From contig NZ_JBJQIK030000012.1 of assembly GCF_045984285.3 (NCBI RefSeq), positions 78,401-142,400 on the forward strand: a DNA stretch of 64,000 nt, read 5' to 3'. Positions 18,339 through 26,698 of the stretch are shown in pieces (position 1 is the stretch's first letter; every line of letters starts with the position of its first letter). The notes beneath the pieces are model-generated. The model had not been told where the DNA came from and made no database searches. It worked only from the letters and a program-made list of their open reading frames with translations. Position numbers and translations under genes: made by a program. This DNA comes from Rugamonas sp045984285. Lineage in GTDB: Bacteria; Pseudomonadota; Gammaproteobacteria; Burkholderiales; Burkholderiaceae_D.

Positions 18339-18541
18339 AGCAATCTTGTGGTTGCAAATCTATTGCAAAGGCCGCCGGGCCGCTGCTTGCCGGGGCGAGG
18401 ATTACAGGTGGAGAGAAGGTTTTCGGGGCGAAAACTGGTCGGCAAAGCCAGGAAAAGCGAGGCGCCGTTTCATCCAACTGCGATCATTGTACCTGATAAA
18501 ACCGCGAATGGCGCAATTCGCGGGTAACAGTCTGTGTCGGC

Positions 18542-19567
18542 TCAGGCGGCGGCGAGGCGTTCGGCCAGGATGGCGGACACGCCGACGAAGGCAGGATAAT
18601 CGGCCGTGATGACAAAGGTTGGAATCGCCGACAGGTAGTTGCGGAAACGGCCCTTGGCCTCGAAACGGGCGCGGAAACCCGATTTATCGAAGCGCTCACC
18701 CAGGCGCGGCACGATGCCGCCGCCGATGAAGATGCCGCCCTGCGCCCCCAGGGTCACGCCCAGGTTGCCCGCAATGGTGCCCAGCATGCAGCAGAAGCTC
18801 TCGATGGCTTCGTCGCACAGCGGGCACTCGCCGGCCAGGGCGCGGCGCGCGATTTCCGCGGCATTCAGGGCTTCGGCCGGCTGCTTGCGGTAGTCGGCCA
18901 GCGCGCGGTACAGCAGCTCGATGCCCGCGCCGGACATCAGGCGCTCGGCCGACACGTGCTCGAATTCGCGCCAGGCAAACTGCAGGATCGCCACTTCCAC
19001 CTCGTTCACGGGGGAGAAGCTGACGTGGCCGCCTTCACTCAGCAGCGCGGTCCAGCTGTCCTGCGAAGGAATCAGGCCGGAGACGCCCAGGCCGGTGCCT
19101 GCGCCAACGAGGCCAAGCGGCGTACCCGGCACCGAAGCGCCGCCGCCCACTTTGCGCTTCTGCGCATCGGACAGCAGGGGCAGCGAGCGCGCCAGCGCGG
19201 TAAAGTCGTTCGCCACCACCAGCACATCGAAGCCGCACTCCTGGCGCAGCGCCTCGATCGAGAACTCCCAATGGTGATTGGTCATTTTGACGAAGTCGCC
19301 GGTGATCGGATTCGCGATCGCAATGGCGCCATGGCGCACCTGGCCGCCCACTACAGCAGCTACATCCGGCAGCGCCAGATAGGCGCGCAGGGCGTCGGCG
19401 ATGGTGGGATAGCTGGCGCAGCCCAGTACCTGGATCTGGCTGATCTGGCCGGGACCGGTTTCCAGCGCAAAGCGCGCATTGGTGCCGCCCACATCCGCAA
19501 GTAGACGAGCGCCGCCGGCATAGGCGGACGAAGGGCTTTTCACTGCGGAATCGGTATAGGCGTTCAT
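18542..19567 (-). CDS. glk: Glucokinase
   Basis: ATP-dependent glucokinase of the bacterial Glk family (341 residues), phosphorylating glucose to glucose-6-phosphate in the cytoplasm. It has the phosphate-binding LLADVGGTNARFALE near residue 25, then NHHWEFS and LVVANDFTALARSLP. LVGAGTGLGVSGLI, the glucose-contacting SEGGHVSF, and IFIGGGIVPRL towards the C-terminus complete the pattern. It is monocistronic by spacing, with 203 bp before scpB. Confidence 0.95.
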   Translation of the reverse strand: MNAYTDSAVKSPSSAYAGGARLLADVGGTNARFALETGPGQISQIQVLGCASYPTIADALRAYLALPDVAAVVGGQVRHGAIAIANPITGDFVKMTNHHWEFSIEALRQECGFDVLVVANDFTALARSLPLLSDAQKRKVGGGASVPGTPLGLVGAGTGLGVSGLIPSQDSWTALLSEGGHVSFSPVNEVEVAILQFAWREFEHVSAERLMSGAGIELLYRALADYRKQPAEALNAAEIARRALAGECPLCDEAIESFCCMLGTIAGNLGVTLGAQGGIFIGGGIVPRLGERFDKSGFRARFEAKGRFRNYLSAIPTFVITADYPAFVGVSAILAERLAAA

Positions 19568-19710
19568 GGACGGCGACGAAATAGTTGAGGCCTAATGCTA
19601 AAGATTTCTTGGCTTCTACGCAAGAGTTCTTTGTAGTTTTAGTACAGCCGACTACAAAATGCCACAGAAAATTGCAATATGAAAAATCACTACAGTAGTC
19701 TCACTACTAA

Positions 19711-19775
19711 TTTCCTTAAAAATGGGGACAGACCCGGATTTCCAAAATCCGGGTCTGTCCCCATTTTCTAGGAAA
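19711..19775. repeat. 23-bp perfect palindrome (REP-like hairpin) abutting the DedA-rhodanese stop codon
   Basis: A left arm at 19719-19741 (AAAATGGGGACAGACCC and onward) pairs perfectly with a right arm at 19745-19767 around a 3-nt loop. Flanking TTTCCT/AGGAAA at 19711-19716 and 19770-19775 are also inverted. The DedA-rhodanese stop codon begins at 19768, directly at the right arm. The T-rich flank means it can end transcription. The core ATGGGGnCAGnCCC also occurs in the palindromes that flank the RAYT gene at 36981-37862. Confidence 0.85.
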
Positions 19776-20727
19776 CTTTTGCGGTGTCGGGGTCGGAGTC
19801 GGAGGTGAGGGGCTCGGCGCGGAAGGCCAGGTTCCAGGCGTCCAGGCCGCCATGCAGGGGGCGGGCCAGCTTGTAGCCGTGGGCGTGCAGCTGCTTGGCA
19901 ACGTTGGCCGCCGTGACGTCGTTCGGGCAGCTGCAGTAGACGATGATGTGGCGGTTCTTCGGCAGGGCCGATACCACGCCCAGCGGATCGCCATTCACCA
20001 GCAAGGCGCCGGGAATTGCCGGTTCCAGCATCTGCGCGGTAGTGCTGCGGGCGTCGACCATGACCGGGTCGTGCCCTTCGTCCAGCAGCTCGCGCAGCTG
20101 GTCGATGCTGATGCGCTCGGTCTGCATGGCTTTCTGGAAGCGTTTGCGCTCCACATACTTATAGAGGATGAACAGCACCAGCAAGCTGCCCAGCACCATC
20201 AGCGCCGTTGAACCCATGGTTTCGAGGATGCCCAGCACCTGGTCCACGTCGCTGTGGAAGTAGGCGCCGATCGAGATGCCCGTCAGGCTCCACAGCAGGC
20301 CGCCCAGCACGCTGAAGCTGAGGAAGGTCGGGATGCCCGTGCCCAGCGCGCCCGCCATCGGCGGCGCAATCGTGTTGAAACCGGGGATGAACTTGGCCAC
20401 GATCATCGATTTCGGGCCCCATTTGCGGAAATTGTCTTCCGTCTGGCTGACGCAGTAGTCGGGCGACAGCGAAATCCGGCACAGCAGCTTGAGGATGCGT
20501 TTGCCGTAATGGCGGCCGGCGCGGAACCAGAAGAAGTCGCTGATCATGCAGGCCAGCAAGGCCACCGCCAAGACGCCGGGCAGCGGCGTGCCGCCATCCA
20601 TGGCGAGCGCGCCGGCGACGATCAGCACCGGGTAAGCCGGAATCGGCAGGCCCATCTGTTCAACCAGCACGACGACGAACACGATCAGTACACCGTATTC
20701 CTGCAGAAGTGAAATCAAGTTCGCCAT
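19768..20727 (-). CDS. DedA/VTT-family membrane protein fused to a C-terminal rhodanese domain
   Basis: A 319-residue inner-membrane protein. Residues 1-200 are a DedA (VTT) domain: QMGLPIPAYPVLIVAGAL, WFRAGRHYGKRIL, and the re-entrant KFIPGFNTIAPPMAGALG with the family Arg/Gly pattern. Residues about 215-310 form a cytoplasmic rhodanese domain. Its loop is VYCSCPND, in which the conserved Arg that usually closes the loop is absent. This fusion occurs in other proteobacterial DedA proteins. DedA members act in envelope homeostasis and lipid-carrier flipping; the rhodanese role is unknown. The gene starts 30 nt after the ABC ATPase stop, so it may be co-transcribed with the importer. Confidence 0.88.
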   Translation of the reverse strand: MANLISLLQEYGVLIVFVVVLVEQMGLPIPAYPVLIVAGALAMDGGTPLPGVLAVALLACMISDFFWFRAGRHYGKRILKLLCRISLSPDYCVSQTEDNFRKWGPKSMIVAKFIPGFNTIAPPMAGALGTGIPTFLSFSVLGGLLWSLTGISIGAYFHSDVDQVLGILETMGSTALMVLGSLLVLFILYKYVERKRFQKAMQTERISIDQLRELLDEGHDPVMVDARSTTAQMLEPAIPGALLVNGDPLGVVSALPKNRHIIVYCSCPNDVTAANVAKQLHAHGYKLARPLHGGLDAWNLAFRAEPLTSDSDPDTAKVS

Positions 20728-20757
20728 AATGTTTCTATCTTAGCGCAATTCCCGCCC

Positions 20758-22440
20758 TCAGGAGCGGCCGCGCGGAATCGCTCCCAGCAGGCTGCGCGTA
20801 TAGGGATGGACGGGATTGCGGTAGAGGTCGTCGGAATTGGCGATTTCCACCACTTCCCCCTTGTTCATCACCATCACCTGGTCCGAGATGTATTTCACCA
20901 CCGAGAGGTCGTGCGAGATGAAGATGTAGGACAGGCCGTATTCGTCCTGCAGGTCCTGCAGCAGGTTCAGCACCTGGGCCTGCACCGACACGTCCAGCGC
21001 CGATACCGACTCGTCGCACACCAGGATTTCCGGCTTCATGGTCAGGCAGCGCGCGATCGCAATGCGCTGCCGCTGGCCGCCGGAGAACTCGTGCGGATAG
21101 CGGTGATAGGCGTGCGCCGGCAGCCCCACCCTTTGCAGCAGCTGCAGCGCCATCTCCGTGCGCTCCCTGTCATTGGCGCCGATCTTGTGCAGGCGCATCG
21201 GCTCAAGCAGGATCTGGCCCACCGTGAAGCGCGGGTTCAGCGAAGCATAAGGGTTCTGGAAAATGATCTGGATGCGGCGCTTGTAGGCCATGTACTCCTT
21301 CTCGGGCATGGAGATCAGGTCCTTGCCTTCGAAGATGGCGCGGCCGCCCGTGGCCTGGTGCAGGCGCAGCAGGGTCAGGCCCACCGTCGTCTTGCCGGAA
21401 CCGGATTCGCCCACCACCCCCAGCGTCTTGCCGCGCGGGAGCTTGAAGGACACGCCTTTCACCGCCTTGAATTCGCGCTTGCCGAACAGGCCTTCGCGCA
21501 GCCAGAAGCTTTTCTGCAGGTCCTGCACATCGAGCACGATATCGTCGTCCGGCCTGAAGCCGCGTTCGCGCTGCGGCACCGAAACATCCGGCCCCGCCTT
21601 GCCGTCCATATAGTCGTTGATGACCGGCAGGCGCCATGGCCGCGCGTCCAGCGAAGGACGGCAGTGCAGCAGCGCGCGCGTATAGCTGTCGCGCGGATTG
21701 CCGAAGATCTGCTGCGTGATCCCGGTCTCGCGCACTTCCCCATGGCGCATCACGATCACCTCATCCGCGATCTCGCCCACCAGCCCCAGGTCGTGCGTGA
21801 TGAACAGCACGGACATCTGGTGCTTCTTCTGCAGGCCCGCGATCAGTTCCATGATCTGCTTCTGGATCGTGACATCCAGTGCGGTGGTCGGCTCGTCCGC
21901 AATCAGCAGTTTGGGTTCGCAGGCAATCGCCATTGCGATCATCACGCGCTGCTGCTGGCCGCCGGACATCTGGCTCGGGTATGCATCGATCTTGCCGGCC
22001 GGGTCGGGGATGCCCACTTCTTCCAGCAGCGCCAGCGTACGCGCCCTCGCCTGCTTTCCGCTCATGCCCATATGCTGGCGCAGCACTTCGCCGATCTGGT
22101 AGCCCACCGTGAACACGGGGTTCAGCGAGGACATCGGCTCCTGGAAGATCATCGAGATGTCCTTGCCGCACATGGCGCGCCGTTCGCGCGTGGACAGGTG
22201 CAGCACTTCCTTCCCGTCGAACAGCACGCTGCTGGCAGGATCGATGAGCGTCGTCTGCTCCGGCAGCAGGCCCATGACGGCCAGCGAACTGACGGACTTG
22301 CCGCTGCCCGATTCCCCCACCAGCGCCACCGTCGCATTGCGCGGCACGCTGAAGGAGATGCCTTTCACGGCTTCGAAGGTGTTCTTCTTGTCGATGCGGA
22401 AGCTGATGCGCAGGTTGCGCACGTCGAGGAGTTTGTCCAT
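20758..22440 (-). CDS. Double ABC ATPase of a peptide-type importer (YejF-like)
   Basis: A 560-residue ATP-binding protein holding two complete nucleotide-binding domains in one chain, as in YejF and GsiA. The first has GESGSGKS (42-49), the signature SGGQQQRVMIAMAI and Walker B LLIADEPTTALD. The second has GESGSGKT near 347, SGGQRQRIAIAR and ILVCDESVSALD. In the second Walker B region the usual EPT is EsV, a small but common deviation. The oligopeptide-type C-terminal blocks GEVRETGITQQIFGNP and NSDDLYRNPVHPYTRSLL follow each domain. It starts one base after the permease stop codon. Confidence 0.95.
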   Translation of the reverse strand: MDKLLDVRNLRISFRIDKKNTFEAVKGISFSVPRNATVALVGESGSGKSVSSLAVMGLLPEQTTLIDPASSVLFDGKEVLHLSTRERRAMCGKDISMIFQEPMSSLNPVFTVGYQIGEVLRQHMGMSGKQARARTLALLEEVGIPDPAGKIDAYPSQMSGGQQQRVMIAMAIACEPKLLIADEPTTALDVTIQKQIMELIAGLQKKHQMSVLFITHDLGLVGEIADEVIVMRHGEVRETGITQQIFGNPRDSYTRALLHCRPSLDARPWRLPVINDYMDGKAGPDVSVPQRERGFRPDDDIVLDVQDLQKSFWLREGLFGKREFKAVKGVSFKLPRGKTLGVVGESGSGKTTVGLTLLRLHQATGGRAIFEGKDLISMPEKEYMAYKRRIQIIFQNPYASLNPRFTVGQILLEPMRLHKIGANDRERTEMALQLLQRVGLPAHAYHRYPHEFSGGQRQRIAIARCLTMKPEILVCDESVSALDVSVQAQVLNLLQDLQDEYGLSYIFISHDLSVVKYISDQVMVMNKGEVVEIANSDDLYRNPVHPYTRSLLGAIPRGRS

Positions 22441-22441
22441 A

Positions 22442-23551
22442 TCACTTCACTTTCGGGTCGAGCGCATCGCGCAGTGCATCGGTAAACAGCGAGAAGGCTG
22501 TTACCAGCACCGCCATTGCGACGGCAGCCGCCGTCAGTTGCCACCATTTGCCCAGTATCAGTTCGTTCTGCGCCTCGTTCAGCATCGAGCCCCAGCTCAC
22601 CACGCCCACCGGCACGCCGAAGCCGAGGAAGCTCAGGATCACTTCGGCCTTGATGAAGCCCACCACCAGGATCGACAGCTGCACCAGCGCCACATGGCTT
22701 ACGTTGGGGAAGATATGCGAGAACATCTTGCGCCAGTTCGATGCGCCGATCGCGTCGGCCGCCATCACGTACTCGCGCGCCTTGTGCTTGATGTATTCGG
22801 CGCGGATCAGGCGGTACGGGCCGGTCCAGCCGGTGAGGCCGAGGATCAGCACAATCGTCAGCACGCCCTTCTGCTGCAGCACCGCAGCCACGGTGAGGAT
22901 CATCAGGATCGATGGAATCGAGGTGAAGATGCTGTAGAACCAGTTGAAGAAGTCGTCCACCACGCCGCCGTAGAAGCCGGAGAAAGCGCCGAACAGGGTG
23001 CCCAGCGCCACCGCCAGCGTGGCCGCCACCAGGCCCACGATGATGGAGGTTTCCGCGCCCTTGATGGTTTTCTTGATGACGTCGTGTCCCCACTTGTCTG
23101 CGCCGAACGGCAGCGTGGGCTGGCGCTCGATATGGGCCTGGCGCTCGGTCTTCGCCAGGCTGGCGCGCAGCTCCTTCATTTCCTTTTCCAGGGGATCGGC
23201 CACGCCGTACATATCGACATCCTGCGTATGGCTGCCTTCCGTTTCGGTCTTGAGCTGGCGGATATCCTCTGCCAGCGGGTCGAAGGGGTTGTCCGGCAGG
23301 GCCGCCTGTTTCGCGGAAGGCGTGGCGCCGAAGCCCATCTCGCCGTCCGCCTGCGCCCCGATGAACGAAGGCGGCGCGTAGTTGACGCCGACTTCATCCT
23401 CCCAGTCCGCCACAATCAGGCCGCTGGCCGACAGCACCAGCATCAGCAGGAAAGCGCCAACCACGGCCAGCGCCGCCATCGCAAGGCGGTCGGCACGCAG
23501 GCGCTTCCATGCGAGCGCCCACAGGCCGGGAGATGATTGAGTATCGTGCAT
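22442..23551 (-). CDS. Peptide-type ABC permease (DppC/YejE-like)
   Basis: Inner-membrane subunit of about 369 residues. After TM1 (MAALAVVGAFLLMLVLSASG) comes a long soluble segment (about 45-140, with paired charged residues), longer than in DppC and like YejE. The binding-protein-dependent transport domain follows, with VGLVAATLAVALGTLFGAFSGFYGG and the EAA loop EYVMAADAIGASNWRKMFSHIFPN. Two ATGs lie 6 nt apart. AGGA overlaps the first and is correctly spaced from the second (23551), so I use the second. It lies in the order binding protein, permease B, permease C, ATPase. Confidence 0.93.
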   Translation of the reverse strand: MHDTQSSPGLWALAWKRLRADRLAMAALAVVGAFLLMLVLSASGLIVADWEDEVGVNYAPPSFIGAQADGEMGFGATPSAKQAALPDNPFDPLAEDIRQLKTETEGSHTQDVDMYGVADPLEKEMKELRASLAKTERQAHIERQPTLPFGADKWGHDVIKKTIKGAETSIIVGLVAATLAVALGTLFGAFSGFYGGVVDDFFNWFYSIFTSIPSILMILTVAAVLQQKGVLTIVLILGLTGWTGPYRLIRAEYIKHKAREYVMAADAIGASNWRKMFSHIFPNVSHVALVQLSILVVGFIKAEVILSFLGFGVPVGVVSWGSMLNEAQNELILGKWWQLTAAAVAMAVLVTAFSLFTDALRDALDPKVK

Positions 23552-23560
23552 GGACATTCC

Positions 23561-24499
23561 TTACTTCAGTTGTACGCGCGGATCGACCGCCTGGTACATC
23601 AGGTCAGTGAGCAGGTTGAAGAGCATGGTGGCGGCGGCAACGTAGACGGTGATGGCCTTGATCACGGGGAAATCGCTGCGCTCCACCGCCAGGATCACTT
23701 CGCGCCCGATGCCGGGAATGCCGAAGAAGCGCTCCAGCAGGAAAGCGCCGATCAGCAGCGCCGGCAGGTTGGCCATCACATGCGTGATGATGGGAATCGA
23801 TGCATTGCGCAGCACGTGCACCCACATCACCCGGCGTTCGCTCAGGCCTTTGGCGCGCGCCGTGCGCACATAGTCCTGATTCGCCTCATCCAGCACGAAG
23901 GTGCGGTACAGGCGCAATGTAGGCGCAATCGATACCGCAAGGCCGATCAGGATAGGCAGCGTGGAGTAGCGCAGCAGGTTCTCGGCGAAGTTTTCGCCCC
24001 AGCCCTGCACCGGGAACAGGCCCAGTTTGTAGGCCAGCCCGTACTGGAACACGATGATGTAGACCAGGATGGAGATCGACATGCCTACCGTGCACGCGAC
24101 CATCACGGCGCGGTCGGTCAGCGAGCCGCGCACGAAGGCAATCGCCAGCGCCAGCGCGATGCCGAAGAAGGTTTCGAGCACGGTCAGCGGCACCAGCACC
24201 GTCAGCGACGGCCCGAGGCGGGTGGTGATGATGTTCGACACCGTCTCGCCGGTGGCCCAGCTCTGGCCGAAGTCGAAGGTGACGATCTGCTTGAGGAAGA
24301 TCCCCAGCTGCACGTAATAAGGCTGGTCGATGCCGAGCTGCTTGCGGATGTTGGCGATGCTTTCGGCATTCGACATCTTGCCCGCCAAAATATAGGCCGG
24401 ATCGCCGCCCACCCAATTGAACAGCACGAACACGAGCAGCACGACGCCCAGCATGGTGGGCAGCATCTGCCACAGGCGGCGCAATATAAAGGCGAGCAT
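23561..24499 (-). CDS. Peptide-type ABC permease (DppB/YejB-like)
   Basis: A 312-residue permease with about six transmembrane segments. TM1 is followed by the family box FVLFNWVGGDPAYILAGK. LTVLVPLTVLETFFGIALALAIAF marks the core, and the EAA loop is DYVRTARAKGLSERRVMWVHVLRNASIPI. The C-terminal LLIGAFLLERFFGIPGIGREVI and YQAVDPRVQLK are typical of DppB/OppB. It is separated from the binding-protein gene by 3 nt, so co-transcription is near certain. Confidence 0.95.
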   Translation of the reverse strand: MLAFILRRLWQMLPTMLGVVLLVFVLFNWVGGDPAYILAGKMSNAESIANIRKQLGIDQPYYVQLGIFLKQIVTFDFGQSWATGETVSNIITTRLGPSLTVLVPLTVLETFFGIALALAIAFVRGSLTDRAVMVACTVGMSISILVYIIVFQYGLAYKLGLFPVQGWGENFAENLLRYSTLPILIGLAVSIAPTLRLYRTFVLDEANQDYVRTARAKGLSERRVMWVHVLRNASIPIITHVMANLPALLIGAFLLERFFGIPGIGREVILAVERSDFPVIKAITVYVAAATMLFNLLTDLMYQAVDPRVQLK

Positions 24500-24502
24500 T
24501 GT

Positions 24503-26284
24503 CTAGTTTTCCTTGCTGCGGTCGATGTCGATATACGCCCACTCCTGGTGCAGGATGGGGTGCTTCTTGTAGCCCAGTACCGCGGGCTGGGCCAGCATAT
24601 TGCGGTAGCGCGCATAGCCCATCATGCCGCCGCCGTAGACTTCGATGATGCGCGCCATCCTGCGGTACAGGGCATCGCGCGCGGGGCCGGCCGGCATGGC
24701 GCGCGCCTGCTCATAGAGCTTGTCGTATTCGGCGTTCTCAAAGCAGCCATTGTTGTTCTGGTTGATGTTGCGGCCGTAGAACAGCTGCATGAAGTTGTCG
24801 CCGTCCGGGAAGTCGGCAATCCACTGGAAGTTGCGCGACTGGAGCTTGCACTCCTTTTCCGCCTTCAGGATGTCGGTGAAGATCAGGCGGTCGTTCTCCA
24901 TGCGGATGCCGAGCGCGTTATACGTCTTGCGCCACACTTCAGCCAGCAGCACGCCGCTTGCCTCGTTGCGCGAGGTATAGCGGATCACCAGCGGCCTGCC
25001 GTCCGGGAGCGTACGCCAGCCGTCGGCGCCCTTGCGGTAGCCGAACTTGTCGAGCAGCTTGTTGGCCAGCACGGGATCGTACTGCAGCGTGCTGCGGTAG
25101 TTGTCGTCGTGCCCCACGGCGCCCGGCGGCACCGGGAAGCCAAGGCGCAGCGCCTGGCCGTTCCACACCAGGCGGATTTCCTCGTCCACGTTATGCGCCA
25201 TCATGATGGCGCGGCGCAGCGCGATCTTCTCCTTGCTGTAGCCGCCGACCACGGGATCGCGCGCGTTCAGGTAGTAATACGTCAGCTCGGGATCGATCTG
25301 GCGCGAAAGCTGGATGCCGCGCGCCTTCAGCTCCGGCCGCAGTTCGCCGTCCAGCATCGCTTTCGGCGCCAGCGGTCCATCCAGCCAGAACAGGTCGGTG
25401 CCGCCGCTGGTGAAGGACAGCCAGCGCGACTGGTCTTCCAGCAGGACGGTGATTTCGATACGGTCGATCTGGGGAATCGACTTGCCCTTCATCTGCTGCA
25501 CGATGCGCTGGTCTTCCGGATCGCTGCCGGCCTTGAAGTCCCATACCTCGGGCGGCCGGCCGGGATTTTTCTCCAGCACGATCTTGCTGCCCCGCGTCCA
25601 CGCGCCCAGCTTGTAATAGCCGGTGCCGACCGGGTGGGATTGCACCTCGCCCTTGAAATCGCCGTAGGCCTTCACCACTTCGCGCGCCACGGCCGCCGTG
25701 GGTTCGTGCGCGAAAATCATGCCCAGGTTGAAGTCGGTCTGCGTGAGGTGGATGCGCAGCGTGTAAGGGTCAGGCAGCTCCAGTCCGGCCACCGGCTTGT
25801 CGTAGTCGAACTTGCCGGTCTTCTTCGCTTCCGCCGCCAGAGCGTCGAGACCGTCCACCTTACCTTCCAGCAACCAGGTATGGGGCGAAGCCAGCTGGGG
25901 GTCGAACAGGCGCTTCCAGGAATAGACGAAATCCGCCATCGTCAGTTCGCGCGGCTTGCCGCCAAAGGCGGGGTCCGGCGTGAAGCGCAGGCCGCGCTTG
26001 AGGCGGATCGTGTAGGTCTTGCCATCGGCCGACACCTCGGGCAGCGCGGCCGCGGCGGCCGGCGCCAGCTGTACCGGCCGTGCCAGGTAGTCGTAGGTAT
26101 ACAGGGTGTCGAAGATGGCCTGCGTAATGTGGCCGGTGTACAGGTCGCGCGAAACCGCAGGATCCAGGCTGGTTTCGGCGGCCGGCAGAATATAGCGCAG
26201 GGTCTTCAGCGGCTCGGCCGCCTGGGCCAGCGCTGCACAGGCCAGGACCGGCAGCGCCAGCGCGTAATACCACTTTGTTTTCAT
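24503..26284 (-). CDS. Periplasmic solute-binding protein, family 5 (peptide type)
   Basis: A 593-residue SBP_bac_5 protein with a signal peptide cleaved near ALAQAAEP. Mature features are LRYILPAAETSLDPAVS, GKTYTIRLKRGLRFTPDPAFGG and LTMADFVYSWKRLFDP, the usual opening blocks of oligopeptide binders. FEMRI-type lobes with EKNPG and YYLNARDPVVGGYSKEKIALRRAIMMAH follow. It would deliver ligand to the two permeases downstream. Ligand identity (peptides, or a compound such as a microcin) cannot be read from sequence. It is first in the run, so the promoter should lie in 26285-26698, shared divergently with the TonB receptor. Confidence 0.93.
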   Translation of the reverse strand: MKTKWYYALALPVLACAALAQAAEPLKTLRYILPAAETSLDPAVSRDLYTGHITQAIFDTLYTYDYLARPVQLAPAAAAALPEVSADGKTYTIRLKRGLRFTPDPAFGGKPRELTMADFVYSWKRLFDPQLASPHTWLLEGKVDGLDALAAEAKKTGKFDYDKPVAGLELPDPYTLRIHLTQTDFNLGMIFAHEPTAAVAREVVKAYGDFKGEVQSHPVGTGYYKLGAWTRGSKIVLEKNPGRPPEVWDFKAGSDPEDQRIVQQMKGKSIPQIDRIEITVLLEDQSRWLSFTSGGTDLFWLDGPLAPKAMLDGELRPELKARGIQLSRQIDPELTYYYLNARDPVVGGYSKEKIALRRAIMMAHNVDEEIRLVWNGQALRLGFPVPPGAVGHDDNYRSTLQYDPVLANKLLDKFGYRKGADGWRTLPDGRPLVIRYTSRNEASGVLLAEVWRKTYNALGIRMENDRLIFTDILKAEKECKLQSRNFQWIADFPDGDNFMQLFYGRNINQNNNGCFENAEYDKLYEQARAMPAGPARDALYRRMARIIEVYGGGMMGYARYRNMLAQPAVLGYKKHPILHQEWAYIDIDRSKEN

Positions 26285-26698
26285 TCCGGGGCCTTATCGC
26301 AGCGGCGGCAAAAACCGTAACGATAGCGCAAATTTCGCTCGATCAACAGCGCCGATTTAGGCCGGCAATAAGCTAAAAACATACTATCAAAACAATAAGT
26401 TATTGAGGTGTGTAGCGAAAAAGTCACACATTCTCACCTTGGCGATCATCGTGGTAACGAAATGTAACTTCACGTAATTGCGCGTGGATAGCCGAAATTC
26501 GGCCCAGTTGCCGCTAAAGACGTGCAAACATCTGCCAGATTTCATCATTTCCGTGATTGAGCCGGACCAGCCCTTCATTGACGTGAGTGGATGCGCGGTG
26601 TTCTGATCCATGGTTGAGAAAAACTGAAACGTTTTTCTCAACGTGAACAGAGAAGAGAAGTTCGCTGTTACCCCGTTGAACAAAATCTGGAGGTTTGA
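26285..26698. promoter_or_regulatory. Divergent intergenic region between the ABC importer and a TonB receptor, with a 5'-UTR hairpin
   Basis: The 414 bp hold no gene. An inverted repeat GTTGAGAAAAA (26613-26623) / TTTTTCTCAAC (26632-26642), an 11-bp stem with an 8-nt loop, lies about 57 bp upstream of the receptor start. It could be an operator or an RNA stem in the leader. A strong GGAGG lies five bases before the receptor ATG. I could not settle on a convincing -35/-10 pair for either direction. Confidence 0.5.

Noticed and set aside
20758..26284. Assigning the importer firmly as YejABEF or Dpp
   Set aside because: Gene order and the double ATPase fit Yej, but the first permease is shorter than YejB and the binding protein gives no specific ligand motif, so no symbol is given.
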